Source: Ruminococcus gauvreauii
GTDB taxonomy: Bacteria; Bacillota; Clostridia; Lachnospirales; Lachnospiraceae
Direction of reading: 5' to 3'
Assembly (NCBI RefSeq): GCF_025151995.1
Contig: NZ_CP102290.1
Span: 3,348,001 to 3,412,000, forward strand
DNA: 64,000 nt
In this document: one piece after another, positions 53,253-62,695 of the stretch
Layout of the letters: every line of letters starts with the position of its first letter
Numbering within the stretch: the first letter of the stretch is position 1
The notes under the pieces: generated by a model
The model's input: the letters and a program-made list of their open reading frames with translations, nothing else
What the model was told of the DNA's origin: nothing
The model's database searches: none
Program-made: the position numbers and the translations under genes

Positions 53253-53520
53253 TAAGCGTACAAAATAAATACAAATTAAATGCGGCGTAAAATTTATAAA
53301 TACAAAAAATCGGACCATAAATCAAATAATAACTAAAAAATACAAAATAATATACAAAAATATAAAATTGGGCTTATATAACATATACAAAAAAAGAAAA
53401 AAACAGATAAAAACGTTGACAATAATATACAAATAAAATACAATTAAAAACAAGAAAAAATAGACAGATAAATTAAATCAAACAATAAAGAGTACAAATT
53501 AAAAAAACATACAAATTTTA
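53225..53520 (+). promoter_or_regulatory. Extremely A-rich region with about eleven TACAA motifs
   Basis: More than four fifths of the bases are A or T, with A strongly favoured over T on the plus strand. TACAA occurs about 11 times in the same orientation (near 53228, 53259, 53270, 53301, 53341, 53353, 53386, 53429, 53439, 53493, 53510), often as ATACAAA or GTACAAA. GTACAAAT is the half-site of known AraR operators. The region may be a multi-site operator, curved DNA, or both. Confidence 0.55.
53416..53444 (+). promoter_or_regulatory. SigA promoter of polyol/sugar operon
   Basis: TTGACA (53416-53421), exactly 17 bases, TACAAT (53439-53444), 99 bases before the first gene and inside the TACAA-rich region. 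Confidence 0.8.
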
Positions 53521-53543
53521 TTCACTGACAGGGGGAAACAAAG

Positions 53544-54627
53544 ATGAGAACGAAAGCGGAGCGGACTCTCGATGTGATTACAAGAAAAGATACCTCTTAT
53601 CTGCCAAGTCAGATAGCCTTTGCGACAGGAACGGGAAAACAGAAGGTCGTGGATGCCATGGGATGAATTTGATGAATATCTTGATAATCATTACCATATG
53701 ACGTGTCAGATGGACGATGTCGTTTGCTGGTACTGCGGAGATGTGGAGAAAACCAGACTGGCGGAGAAACACGGATGTGCCAGAATCGACTGGGGGACGA
53801 ACCGTGTCTGGGACCGGTGGGAGATGGAATTTGATGTCTATGCACCGAGCGGATTTTTCAATTATGGACATCCCCTGGCGGATCTGGACAAAGAGATGCT
53901 GGATAAGTGGAATCCTCCGAGTCTTGACGATATGGACAATCTGTTCGGGTTTGCGATGGAAGAAAAAGAACAGTACGGTGAGGAGTATCTCGTATTTGTA
54001 AATGGATACTGCGGAATATTTGAACGAGCTTTTAATCTGGTGGGATTTGAGGATTTTATGGCGCTGCTCGTGACGGAACCGGACCTTGCCTGTGCTCTGA
54101 TGGAAAAAATCACAGATTACAAGGTTGAGATCGCCAGGGAGTGTATCAGGCGCGGATTTCCGATGGCACACCACGGAGATGATCTGGGTACGCAGATCAC
54201 GACGTTTTTGTCTGTTCCCATGTTCCAAAAGCTGATCAAACCACACCTGAAACGGTTGTTTGCTGTTTACAAGGACGCAGGACTTCCGATCCAGATGCAT
54301 ACCTGCGGTAATGTAACAGACTACATACCGGATCTGATTGATATCGGACTGGATGTGCTGGAGCCGGTACAGGCATGTATGGATTTTCAATTTCTGCAGA
54401 GAGAATACGGAAAGGATCTCTGTTTCTACGGTGGGATTGATACACAGCAGCTGCTGACGTTCGAAAAGCCGGAGAAAGTGTATGACGAGACGCTTCGTGT
54501 TATTGATACCCTGGGGAAGGACGGCGGGCTGATCATTGCACCGTCTCAGGAACTGATGCCGAACGTACCGGTTGAGAATATTATTGCGATGTTGAACGCA
54601 ATCAACTGTGCCAAAGGCAGAGACTAA
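53544..54627 (+). pseudogene. UroD/MtaA-family protein gene with a frameshift after codon 40
   Basis: A start at 53544, well placed behind AGGGGG, opens a frame MRTKAERTLDVITRKDTSYLPSQI... that stops at 53664-53666. The family continues in another frame from about 53662 (DEFDEYLDNHYHMT...) to 54627. The N-terminal part is what the family requires, so about two bases were lost or one gained near 53655-53664. The C-terminal part keeps the URO-D barrel and the HxC zinc motif (QMHTCGNV) of MtaA-like corrinoid methyltransferases, and GGIDTQQLL. It is therefore a disrupted gene, a sequencing error or, less likely, a programmed frameshift. Its likely role is methyl transfer or a related step of substrate use. 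Confidence 0.72.
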
Positions 54628-54686
54628 GAACCTGTTCATTATTTAATGAAGATAAAACAAAAACAGGAGAGAAAGGAGATTTGAAA

Positions 54687-55751
54687 ATGAAGAAGATGTT
54701 GGCGGTTTTAATGGCGGGGGTTATGGCAGTTGGATTGATGGCATGTACGACACAGCAGAGTGCGCCGGCGGGTGACAGCAGCTCCGGAGGTTCTGACAGC
54801 AGTGCAGAAGAACCGGAGGCTGATGCAAAAGCGGATGATGCCTCGAAGGAATCCGATGATACCGGAGGCTCCAAAGGTACAATCGTATTCAGTACGAAGA
54901 CGATCACCAATAACGAGTTTCAGCGGGTTATGGCGGAAGAGGCACAGAAGGTTGTAGAGGCGGCGGGCTATAATTTTGAACTGATCCTTTCCGGGGATGA
55001 ACTTGCGGTTGCCAAACAGGTGGAAAACATTGAAAATGCGATTAATAAAAATGTCGATGGCCTGATCGTGGCGCCGATGGACGGAAGTGCGGTGATTCCG
55101 GCGCTGGAAAAGGCAAAAACTGCGGGAATTCCTGTTATTATCGCAGATGCGGCGATCGATGAGGGACATGAGGACCTGTATGCGACATACGTCGGTTCCG
55201 ACAACTATAAGATCGGACAGGAAGCGGCGAAACAGATGATCGATAAGATCGGTGAAGGTGAAGTTGTGATGGTGCGGGGTGCATCCGGTGCAATGGGTGG
55301 AGAGCTTCGTGCGCAGGGATTCACGGATGGTCTGGAAGGAAGCCCGGTAAAACTGGTCAATGAGCAGAGTGGCGAGTGGCAGAGTGATGTGGCGATGCAG
55401 GTGACGGAAAACATGCTGACAGCAAACCCGGATACCAAAGGAATCTTTCTGTGTTCGGACGGTATGCTCTCGGGTGTGATCAGCGCATACCAGAACAAAG
55501 GCAAAACAGGGGATGATGTCTGTGTGATTTCTGTAGACGGCAATATCTCTGCTCTTGATGCAATTGAAGCCGGAACATGCTACGGCGTTGTAGCGCAGTA
55601 TCCGGGCGTGATCGGTCAGAAATCTGCGGAAACACTGCTTGGAATATTGAGCAAAGAGACGGATCCGGATACCCTTGAGAAATTTATTGACTCCGGTTAC
55701 TTCTTTATGAATCCTGATAATATTGAAGAATCCAGAGAGATTGCTTATTAA
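54687..55751 (+). CDS. Ribose-type ABC transporter substrate-binding lipoprotein
   Basis: A 354-residue binding protein (Peripla_BP_4, RbsB type). The signal peptide ends in the lipobox GLMACTT, followed by a serine/acidic linker, then IVFSTKTITNNEFQRVMAEEAQK, the internal repeats DGLIVAPMDGSAVIPALEKAKTAGIPV, and DANPDTKG-like NPDTKGIFLCSDG. AAAGGAG precedes the start; ATG 54687 is chosen, with TTG 54681 possible. Ligands of this family are monosaccharides or polyols such as inositol. Confidence 0.9.
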   Translation: MKKMLAVLMAGVMAVGLMACTTQQSAPAGDSSSGGSDSSAEEPEADAKADDASKESDDTGGSKGTIVFSTKTITNNEFQRVMAEEAQKVVEAAGYNFELILSGDELAVAKQVENIENAINKNVDGLIVAPMDGSAVIPALEKAKTAGIPVIIADAAIDEGHEDLYATYVGSDNYKIGQEAAKQMIDKIGEGEVVMVRGASGAMGGELRAQGFTDGLEGSPVKLVNEQSGEWQSDVAMQVTENMLTANPDTKGIFLCSDGMLSGVISAYQNKGKTGDDVCVISVDGNISALDAIEAGTCYGVVAQYPGVIGQKSAETLLGILSKETDPDTLEKFIDSGYFFMNPDNIEESREIAY

Positions 55752-55785
55752 TGCATTGATACCAGGATTGGATGTATCATATTTC

Positions 55786-55806
55786 GGGCCATAGTTTCTA
55801 TGGCTC
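55786..55806 (+). other. Intercistronic hairpin between binding protein and permease
   Basis: GGGCCATAG pairs with CTATGGCTC around TTT. It probably stabilises the binding-protein mRNA or limits read-through. Confidence 0.6.
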
Positions 55807-55852
55807 GAACGCTTTCAAAGGCATTGACATCAGAAAAGTCAGGAGGCTACCC

Positions 55853-56806
55853 GTGAAGAAAATAAGGTTTAAGAAAAAGTATATGTTTATTCTGGCTGTG
55901 CTGGCGGCGTTTATGATTGCAGGAAGCTTTATTCCAAACTATTTTACCTTCAATAATATCATGAATGTGACGCGGCAGAGCTCAACTATCGCAATCTGTG
56001 CACTGGCAATGACGCTGGTTTTAATCATCAAGGGGATAGACCTGGGTACGGGAGGAGTTATGGCATTCTGTGCTATGATCAGTGGAATGCTGATGCTATC
56101 GGGCCTTCCTATTCTGCCGGCGATACTGATCGGAATGGCAGTCGGACTGGTCATCGGTGTACTGAACGGGCTGTTGGTTTCGAAGATCAATATTCCGGCG
56201 TTTATTGCCACCTATGTGACAGGACAGATCACTCTCGGAATGGCACTGGTGATCGGACAGGGACGTTCCATCAGCGGTATGCCGGCCTCTTATCAGGCGA
56301 TCGGAAACACACTGTTTATCGGGATACCGGTCAATACCTGGATCATGCTTGTGTTTCTGGTTATCACAACCGTAATCCTCAGACGTACCAGAATGGGAAA
56401 ACATATCTATGCGCTGGGCGGCAATGAGACGACACTGAAAATGGAAGGCGTCAACGTGGACAAGGTCAAGGTTTTTGCGTTCGCGCTCTGCGGTCTGTAT
56501 GCGGCGCTTGCGGGTATCCTGCTGAGCGCTCAGATGAACACCGTACATCCTACGCAGGGATCTACTTATCAGCTGGACGCGGTTGCCGCATCTGTGATCG
56601 GCGGTGTCAGCATGCTGGGCGGTGAGGGGAAAGCCTGGATGTCGGTGCTGGGAGCGCTGATCATCGGTTTCCTCAGAAACGCGCTGGATATGCTGGGAAT
56701 CCATCCGTATTTTCAGAACCTGGCAATCGGTGCGGCGATCATCATCGTAGTGGGGATCAGTGTCTATAACCGCAACAGGGAACTCGAAGCGGCGAAAGTA
56801 TTTTAA
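55853..56806 (+). CDS. Ribose-type ABC transporter permease 1 (RbsC family)
   Basis: A 317-residue BPD_transp_2 permease with about eight helices, the MTLVLIIKGIDLGTGGVMAFCAM motif and the GGNETTLKMEGVNVDKVKVFAFALCG loop that contacts the ATPase. GTG 55853 directly follows AGGAGG at good distance; the in-frame ATG at 55772 would add a non-hydrophobic extension and is rejected. Confidence 0.9.
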   Translation: MKKIRFKKKYMFILAVLAAFMIAGSFIPNYFTFNNIMNVTRQSSTIAICALAMTLVLIIKGIDLGTGGVMAFCAMISGMLMLSGLPILPAILIGMAVGLVIGVLNGLLVSKINIPAFIATYVTGQITLGMALVIGQGRSISGMPASYQAIGNTLFIGIPVNTWIMLVFLVITTVILRRTRMGKHIYALGGNETTLKMEGVNVDKVKVFAFALCGLYAALAGILLSAQMNTVHPTQGSTYQLDAVAASVIGGVSMLGGEGKAWMSVLGALIIGFLRNALDMLGIHPYFQNLAIGAAIIIVVGISVYNRNRELEAAKVF

Positions 56807-56823
56807 ACAGGAGGTGACATCAT

Positions 56824-57810
56824 ATGACCGATACAGTTCGTGGTGCAGACGCTGCACCTGAGAAAAAGAAAATCATCAGAGAATTTGTGAAACACAGAGG
56901 GAATGTGATCATCTTTTTGTTCATCTGGCTGGCCGGCATGATCTTTGTAAAGAATTTTGCAAATCTGGACAACAACCTGAACATCGTGACACAATCAGCG
57001 ATTCCGGCGATCTCCTGCCTCGGTATGACGTTTGTACTGATGACGGGCGGCATCGACCTTTCGGTCGGATATACCCTGGGATTCTGCAGCTATATGTTCG
57101 GGATGTTTGCGATCAGGATGGAGCTTCCCCTCATTGCGGCTCTTATACTGACGCTGATCATTGGGGGGATCTGCGGGCTGGTGAATGGGCTGCTGGTTCA
57201 GATCGTAAAGATCCCGGCGTTTATCGTGACACTCGGAACGGGATATATTATTTTTGGCATTGCACAGATCGTCAGCAACGGCAGTGCGATCACAAACCTG
57301 CCGGAGCATGTACTGGCCATCGCCAGGGCGAAATTTCTGGGAATATCCAGTATGGTTTACATCGCAGCAGCAGTCGTACTGATCTGCTGGTTTGTATTAC
57401 ATAAGTCTACCTACGGACGTACGCTGATGTCGGTTGGGCTGAATATCAAAGCGAGCCGTTTAAGCGGAGTCAGGGCAGGATATGTGACAGTGATGGCTTA
57501 TGTCACTTGCGGGGTCTGTTCGGCACTCGCGGCGGTACTGATGGCGACCAGGGTGAACAACTGTGTTCCGACACTTGGAGGAACGGAATTCACTTTCCAG
57601 GTGATAACGGCGGCGATTCTGGGGGGAGCAAGTCTGTTCGGAGGAGTGGGAAGCGCGTGGGGGTCCGTACTCGGCGTGATGACCATCTATATCATAGAAA
57701 ACTGCCTGGGTCTGCTGGGAGTCAATTACTATATGTATACGGCGATCCTGAGTATTATCATCCTTGCGGCAATTGTTTTTGAAAACCTGAAGAACCGGAT
57801 TCTGCAGTAG
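56824..57810 (+). CDS. Ribose-type ABC transporter permease 2 (RbsC family)
   Basis: A 328-residue paralogue of the preceding permease: MTFVLMTGGIDLSVGYTLGF, SVGLNIKASRLSGVRAGYVTVMAYV and the C-terminal GGASLFGGVGSAWGSVLGVM. AGGAGGTGA precedes the ATG. Two permease genes indicate a heterodimeric channel. Confidence 0.9.
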   Translation: MTDTVRGADAAPEKKKIIREFVKHRGNVIIFLFIWLAGMIFVKNFANLDNNLNIVTQSAIPAISCLGMTFVLMTGGIDLSVGYTLGFCSYMFGMFAIRMELPLIAALILTLIIGGICGLVNGLLVQIVKIPAFIVTLGTGYIIFGIAQIVSNGSAITNLPEHVLAIARAKFLGISSMVYIAAAVVLICWFVLHKSTYGRTLMSVGLNIKASRLSGVRAGYVTVMAYVTCGVCSALAAVLMATRVNNCVPTLGGTEFTFQVITAAILGGASLFGGVGSAWGSVLGVMTIYIIENCLGLLGVNYYMYTAILSIIILAAIVFENLKNRILQ

Positions 57811-57816
57811 GGAGAC

Positions 57817-57910
57817 TGAGCCGCAGCAAGTGCGGCATAGGAGGAAAGGTTGAAAGTGAACTTTCACCCATCCCTGATTTGAGCCGCAGCAAGTACGGCA
57901 TAGGAGGAAA
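57817..57910 (+). repeat. Tandem 31-base repeat carrying a ribosome binding site
   Basis: TGAGCCGCAGCAAGT(G/A)CGG followed by CATAGGAGGAAA occurs at 57817-57847 and 57880-57910 with one difference. Each has a GCCGC...GCGGC-like hairpin and an AGGAGGAAA site. The second serves the ATPase gene. The first could start a ten-codon frame (TTG 57850 to TGA 57882, MKVNFHPSLI) whose stop lies in the second repeat. Confidence 0.75.
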
Positions 57911-57911
57911 T

Positions 57912-59429
57912 ATGGGAAAAACAATTTTGAAGATGGAAGGCATTACGAAATATATCTTCGATGAATATGGAAAAGCAATCCGGAATACATCGGTTAAAAT
58001 TCTGGAGGATGTAAACTTCGATCTGCAGGAAGGCGAGGTACATGTGATCGTCGGAGAAAATGGCGCCGGGAAGTCGACACTGATGAAGGTGCTCGGGGGC
58101 ATCATTCCGCCGGATGAGGGCACCGTCACGCTGAATGATGAAACGTATGAAGTGAAGGGACCGAAGGAGGCACGGGAGAAAGGGGTCGCGTTTATTCATC
58201 AGGAGCTGAACCTCTGTCTCAATTTGGATATCGCGCATAACATTTTCCTGGGGAGAGAACCCGTAAAAAATGGTTTCGTTGATCATCAGACGATTTATCA
58301 GAAGAGCAGGGAGTACCTGGATTTCTTTGGCTACGAAGACATCGACCCGAGGACCATGATCCGGGATCTGTCGACGGCGCGTCAGCAGGTGGTTGAGATC
58401 GTCAAGGCGATGTCTTATAAATCGAAGATCATCATCATGGATGAGCCGACAGCCAGTCTGACACAGAAAGAGATCGACCATCTGTTTAAACTGATCAGGC
58501 AGATGAAGAGAGACGGAATCAGCATCATCTATATCTCACATCGCTTTGATGAGCTGAGGGAAATCGGGAACCGCATCACGGTGCTGCGTGACGGCAAGTC
58601 TATCACGACGCTCTCCATGGATGACTTTGACTATGACAGCATTGTAAAACTTATGGTCGGAAGAACAATTGGAAATATGTTTGACTGTACTCATCAGGTG
58701 ACGGACCAGGAAGTCCTGAGGCTTGAAGGCGTAAAAATTTCTCCAAATACCAAACCGGTGGATCTGGTCGTGAACCGCGGGGAGATCGTAGGTCTTGGCG
58801 GCCTGGTAGGATCGGGAAGAAGTGAACTGGCGAGGAGTGTATTTGGGGACCGTCCGGTATTCGGCGGCCGTGTCATCTATAAGGGCAGAGACTATACGAA
58901 TGCTTCGCCGTCCAGATCAATTGCGATGGGGATGGCATATCTGTCGGAGGACCGGAAGATCGACGGACTGATCGTTGATAAGAATATTAAGGAAAATATC
59001 ACGCTGGCATCGCTGCCGCGGCTTTTCAAAAATCATGTTATCAATGTGAAGAAAGAAAAAGAGATTGCAGCTGCCGGGATTAAAGAACTGAATGTCATCT
59101 GCCGCAGCATGGATCAGCTTGTGAGCACATTGAGCGGCGGCAATCAGCAGAAAGTGCTGTTTTCCAAGTGGCTGACCAGCAAACCGGATCTCCTGATGCT
59201 GGATGAACCGACCAGGGGAATCGATGTCAATGCGAAAGCGGAGATCTATCAGATCATCGATAATATCGCCAGACAGGGTGTGGCAATCCTGATGATCTCA
59301 TCGGAGCTGCCGGAGCTGATCGGAATGAGTGACCGGATCTATGTTATGAGAAAGGGAAGCGTTACCCTTGAGATCACGCAGAAAGAAATGATGACGCAGG
59401 AGAGAATCCTGGCAAATACACTGGGATAA
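57912..59429 (+). CDS. Ribose-type ABC transporter ATPase with two nucleotide-binding domains (RbsA/MglA family)
   Basis: A 505-residue duplicated ATPase. The first half has Walker A GENGAGKST, LSTARQQVVEIVKA and Walker B IIIMDEPTASLT; the second half has a degenerate Walker A (GLVGSGRSE) and signature LSGGNQQKVLFSKWL with LLMLDEPTRGID, the normal asymmetry of this family. ATG 57912 follows AGGAGGAAAT. It energises the two permeases. Confidence 0.92.
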   Translation: MGKTILKMEGITKYIFDEYGKAIRNTSVKILEDVNFDLQEGEVHVIVGENGAGKSTLMKVLGGIIPPDEGTVTLNDETYEVKGPKEAREKGVAFIHQELNLCLNLDIAHNIFLGREPVKNGFVDHQTIYQKSREYLDFFGYEDIDPRTMIRDLSTARQQVVEIVKAMSYKSKIIIMDEPTASLTQKEIDHLFKLIRQMKRDGISIIYISHRFDELREIGNRITVLRDGKSITTLSMDDFDYDSIVKLMVGRTIGNMFDCTHQVTDQEVLRLEGVKISPNTKPVDLVVNRGEIVGLGGLVGSGRSELARSVFGDRPVFGGRVIYKGRDYTNASPSRSIAMGMAYLSEDRKIDGLIVDKNIKENITLASLPRLFKNHVINVKKEKEIAAAGIKELNVICRSMDQLVSTLSGGNQQKVLFSKWLTSKPDLLMLDEPTRGIDVNAKAEIYQIIDNIARQGVAILMISSELPELIGMSDRIYVMRKGSVTLEITQKEMMTQERILANTLG

Positions 59430-59448
59430 AAAAGAAGGAGATGACATC

Positions 59449-60456
59449 ATGCTCAGAGTTGGAGTGATAGGCACCGGCGGAATCGGCCGGGCGCATGTGG
59501 AGAGGATAGCGACCTGCATCCCGGATGCAAAGGTGGTTGCCGTCAACGATATTTCAGAAGAGTCAGCGCTTGCGGTGGCCGGGCAGTACGGGATACGCTG
59601 CGAGAAGGACCCGCATGCGCTGATCGGTGCGGAAGATGTGGACGCCGTCATTGTGACGACATGGGACAGGACACACGAGGAATTTGTGGTGTCCGCGATC
59701 AGGGAAGGGAAACATGTGTTTTGTGAAAAACCGCTGTCAAATACCTCTCAGGGATGCAGAAATATCATGGATGCGGAAATTGCCGGCGGCAAAAGGCTGC
59801 TGATGGTCGGCTTCATGAGAAGGTATGACAAAGGGTACCGGCAGATGAAAGCGGCGATTGAAGCACAAAAACTCGGAGAACCGCTGCTGGTCCATGCGCA
59901 GCACCGCAATGCGGCGCCGACCGGCGAAAAACATACGACAGAAATGTCGGTAAATGGTGCGCTGGTACATGAATTTGACATTACGAGATGGCTGGTGAAC
60001 GATGAGTACGAGACTGCGCAGCTGATCTGTCCGAAGAGTACAAAAAATGCGGATGAGGATCTGATCGATCCGCAGATGGTGATTTTAAGGACAAAGTCCG
60101 GAATTCATATCGATCTGGAAATTTATATGAACTGCCGGTACGGGTATGATATTCAGTGTGAAGTGGTCGGTGAGGAGGGAACTGTCCGTCTGCCGGATCC
60201 GGCGAACGCCATTTTCCGAAAGGACGGCGGACGTACCTATGAGATTTATTCCGGCTGGGCGAAACGCTTCGAGGAAGCGTACGAGACGGAGATGAAAGAA
60301 TGGGTAAAGTGTGTGCTGAAGGATGACCTGAGCGAATGCCCGACGGCGTGGGATGGTTACGTCACAGCGGTTGTCGCGGAGGCGTGTACAAAGGCACGGC
60401 TGACAGAGGGCACTGTCAGGATTGATTTGATTGAAAAACCGGAATTCTATAACTGA
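59449..60456 (+). CDS. Gfo/Idh/MocA oxidoreductase, inositol 2-dehydrogenase (IolG)-like
   Basis: A 335-residue NAD(P)-dependent dehydrogenase. The Rossmann motif GVIGTGGIGRAHVERI is at the N-terminus, the cofactor/catalytic EKPLS near residue 97, and HEFDITRWL carries the catalytic Asp/His region typical of IolG. The C-terminal YGYDIQCEVVGEEGTVRLPDP also matches myo-inositol dehydrogenases. Oxidation of inositol or a close cyclitol/sugar is the best guess. GAAGGAG precedes the ATG. Confidence 0.87.
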   Translation: MLRVGVIGTGGIGRAHVERIATCIPDAKVVAVNDISEESALAVAGQYGIRCEKDPHALIGAEDVDAVIVTTWDRTHEEFVVSAIREGKHVFCEKPLSNTSQGCRNIMDAEIAGGKRLLMVGFMRRYDKGYRQMKAAIEAQKLGEPLLVHAQHRNAAPTGEKHTTEMSVNGALVHEFDITRWLVNDEYETAQLICPKSTKNADEDLIDPQMVILRTKSGIHIDLEIYMNCRYGYDIQCEVVGEEGTVRLPDPANAIFRKDGGRTYEIYSGWAKRFEEAYETEMKEWVKCVLKDDLSECPTAWDGYVTAVVAEACTKARLTEGTVRIDLIEKPEFYN

Positions 60457-60509
60457 TCAGTTGTGGTAACCGGCATTCGAAAATACATAAGTTAAGGGGA
60501 GAACAGGCT

Positions 60510-61529
60510 ATGAAAGCTGCAGTTTTTAAGGGTAATGGAATCTTGTCCGTGGAGGAGGTACAGACCCCGAAGATCAGATATCCGGATGAGGTTCTGGTGA
60601 GAGTGAAGGCGGCAAGCATCTGCGGAAGTGACCTGCATATTTTGAGTGTGCCTCCCGGACAGCGGGGCGATCCGGGCACAATCATGGGACATGAGTTCGT
60701 GGCGGAAATTGTGAAAACGGGTGAGGCTGTCACACAGTTTCCGGTGGGGATGCGCGTCGTGATCGAACCTAATATCCGCTGTGGCATCTGTCCGGAATGC
60801 AGGAGCGGGAGGGAGAATCTCTGCAGGAACGCCCAGAATATGGGGCAGTGGAGGGACGGCGGATTTGCCGAATACTGTGTCGTCCCGCAGGGTCAGCTGC
60901 ACGCGGTGCCAAAAGGAATACCGGACCGGGTGGCGGCACTCGCCGAGCCGCTTGCCTGCGTGATGAACGGCATGATGCGCGCAAATCCGATGCCGCATGA
61001 AAAGGTGATGGTGTTCGGCGCCGGTGCGATCGGACTGATCTTTATCAAACTGCTGAAGTGTTTTGGGGTCATGAATGTTGCAGTCTGTGAGATGGATCAA
61101 AACCGACAGAGAGAGGCGATAAAGTGCGGAGCAGATCATGTGCTGAACCCCGCTGAAGTGTCCGTAAGTGACTGGATGACGGAACACTGGGGGGAGTACT
61201 GTGATCTGGCGGTGGATGCGGTGGGAGCCGGTGCAGTGCTGGAACAGGCAGTGGATATCATGAAATGCGGCGGGAGAATTCTTGTCTTTGGGCAGAATAT
61301 GACACAGAGATCCACGATCCGGCCTGGCGATATCAATCAGAAAGAACTGACGGTCTATGCGACTCTGAGTACAAAAAACAGTTTTCCGCCGGCGCTTGAG
61401 CTGATGAAGCATCCGGCGCTGAAACTGGAAGATATTATCTCGCATGAGATCTGTCTTACGGATATAGAAAAAGGGATCGGCATGATGAGGAGAAAAGAGG
61501 CGACGAAAATCATTGTCTATCCGGAATAA
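60510..61529 (+). CDS. Zinc-dependent alcohol/polyol dehydrogenase (MDR family)
   Basis: A 339-residue medium-chain dehydrogenase. Catalytic zinc ligands are in SICGSDLH and GHEF, the structural zinc site is CGICPECRSGRENLC, and the cofactor motif is FGAGAIGLIFIKLL. The pattern is like sorbitol/threonine dehydrogenases, so it probably oxidises a sugar alcohol or keto-sugar intermediate from the same pathway. GGGGAG precedes the ATG, 53 bases after the IolG-like gene. Confidence 0.88.
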   Translation: MKAAVFKGNGILSVEEVQTPKIRYPDEVLVRVKAASICGSDLHILSVPPGQRGDPGTIMGHEFVAEIVKTGEAVTQFPVGMRVVIEPNIRCGICPECRSGRENLCRNAQNMGQWRDGGFAEYCVVPQGQLHAVPKGIPDRVAALAEPLACVMNGMMRANPMPHEKVMVFGAGAIGLIFIKLLKCFGVMNVAVCEMDQNRQREAIKCGADHVLNPAEVSVSDWMTEHWGEYCDLAVDAVGAGAVLEQAVDIMKCGGRILVFGQNMTQRSTIRPGDINQKELTVYATLSTKNSFPPALELMKHPALKLEDIISHEICLTDIEKGIGMMRRKEATKIIVYPE

Positions 61530-61540
61530 AGGAGTGAAAA

Positions 61541-62674
61541 ATGAAGCTTAGATATGGACTGGTCGGTGGAGGGAACGGAGGATTTATCGGCGGGGTACAC
61601 AGAAGGGCGGCAGACTTTGATTTTGCCTGCGAACTGAGTGCCGGATGTTTTTCCAGGAAACAGGAAGCCAATCTGCAGACGGGCACCCTGTGGGGGGTGA
61701 CGCCGGAACGGACGTATTCATCTTTCCAGGAGATGGCGGAGGTAGAAGGAAATCGAGAGGACGGTGTGGATTTTATATCCATCGCGACGCCGAATTTCAT
61801 CCATTACGAGATTGCGAAGACATTTCTGGAACATGGCATTCATGTGATCTGTGATAAACCTGTGGCACTGGACAGCGTACAGGCGGAGGAACTCTGCAGT
61901 CTGGCGGAAGAACGGGGACTGCTGTTCGGTGTCTGCTATACGTATGCAAACTATGCCATTCTGCAGGAGGCAAGGAGAATGATCAGGGTGGGTATGCTGG
62001 GAGAACTCTTCAGTATTGTTGCAGAATATCCCCAGGACTGGATCCTGACGCCGGATGACACGGATGTGATGAGTGACTGGCTGATGGACCCGGAAAAAAC
62101 AGGGAAAGCGGGATGTACGGCACATATTGGCACACACCTGGAATATCTGATGCGGTATGTGACGGGCGCGAAGCCGCGCAGGATACTGGCACGCTTTCAG
62201 ACGTATCCGAGAAATCTTCCGCTGGAGACGGAGTCACAGGTGATGATCGACTATGAAAATCAGATCCAGGGGCTGATGTGGGCATCGATCGCGGCGGCAG
62301 GGAACGACTGCGGAATCGCACTGCGGGTGTTTGGCAGCAGAGGGTCTCTGGAGTGGAGCCATTTGAATCCGAGCCGTTTGATTTACCACCCTCTGAACCA
62401 GCCGTCGCAGACGTTAGTCTGCGGAAGGAATTATCTGGGAGAAGAGGCGGGAAGACTTGCCAGGCTTCCGGCAGGACATCCGGAGGGATTTTACGAGGCG
62501 TTTGCAAATATTTTCCGAAACTTCTGCGGAGATTTGAAGTTGTTAAAAGAAGGCAGAAGACCGGAGAAACTGCATTTTCCGACGATCGAAGACGGATTGC
62601 TCAGCATGAGGTTTATCGAGGCATGTGTTAAGAGCAATGAAAACAATAACGCGTGGGTAGACTTTGAACGGTAA
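61541..62674 (+). CDS. Gfo/Idh/MocA family oxidoreductase A
   Basis: A 377-residue dehydrogenase. YGLVGGGNGGFIGGVHRRAA is the dinucleotide-binding start, CDKPVAL holds the catalytic lysine, and the C-terminal alpha/beta domain has AEYPQDWIL and a GTHLEYLMRYVTG histidine region. It is clearly paralogous to the next gene. The substrate is unknown; other members act on cyclitols, anhydrosugars or keto-sugars. GGAG precedes the ATG, 11 bases after the alcohol dehydrogenase. Confidence 0.87.
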   Translation: MKLRYGLVGGGNGGFIGGVHRRAADFDFACELSAGCFSRKQEANLQTGTLWGVTPERTYSSFQEMAEVEGNREDGVDFISIATPNFIHYEIAKTFLEHGIHVICDKPVALDSVQAEELCSLAEERGLLFGVCYTYANYAILQEARRMIRVGMLGELFSIVAEYPQDWILTPDDTDVMSDWLMDPEKTGKAGCTAHIGTHLEYLMRYVTGAKPRRILARFQTYPRNLPLETESQVMIDYENQIQGLMWASIAAAGNDCGIALRVFGSRGSLEWSHLNPSRLIYHPLNQPSQTLVCGRNYLGEEAGRLARLPAGHPEGFYEAFANIFRNFCGDLKLLKEGRRPEKLHFPTIEDGLLSMRFIEACVKSNENNNAWVDFER

Positions 62675-62695
62675 GAGGAGGAAAAGGGGTGTGCA

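Noticed and set aside
53225..53520. A-rich region as a replication origin
   Set aside because: No DnaA-box cluster (TTATCCACA-like) and no dnaA, dnaN or replication genes nearby; the position between divergent regulator and operon explains it better.
53620..53700. TTG at 53620 as start of the UroD-family gene
   Set aside because: No ribosome site, and the resulting N-terminus (MRQERENRRSW) is not family-like, whereas the frame from 53544 is.
55798..55816. Catabolite-repression (cre) site CGAACGCTTTCA
   Set aside because: Only half of the cre consensus is met and it lies inside an intercistronic hairpin region.
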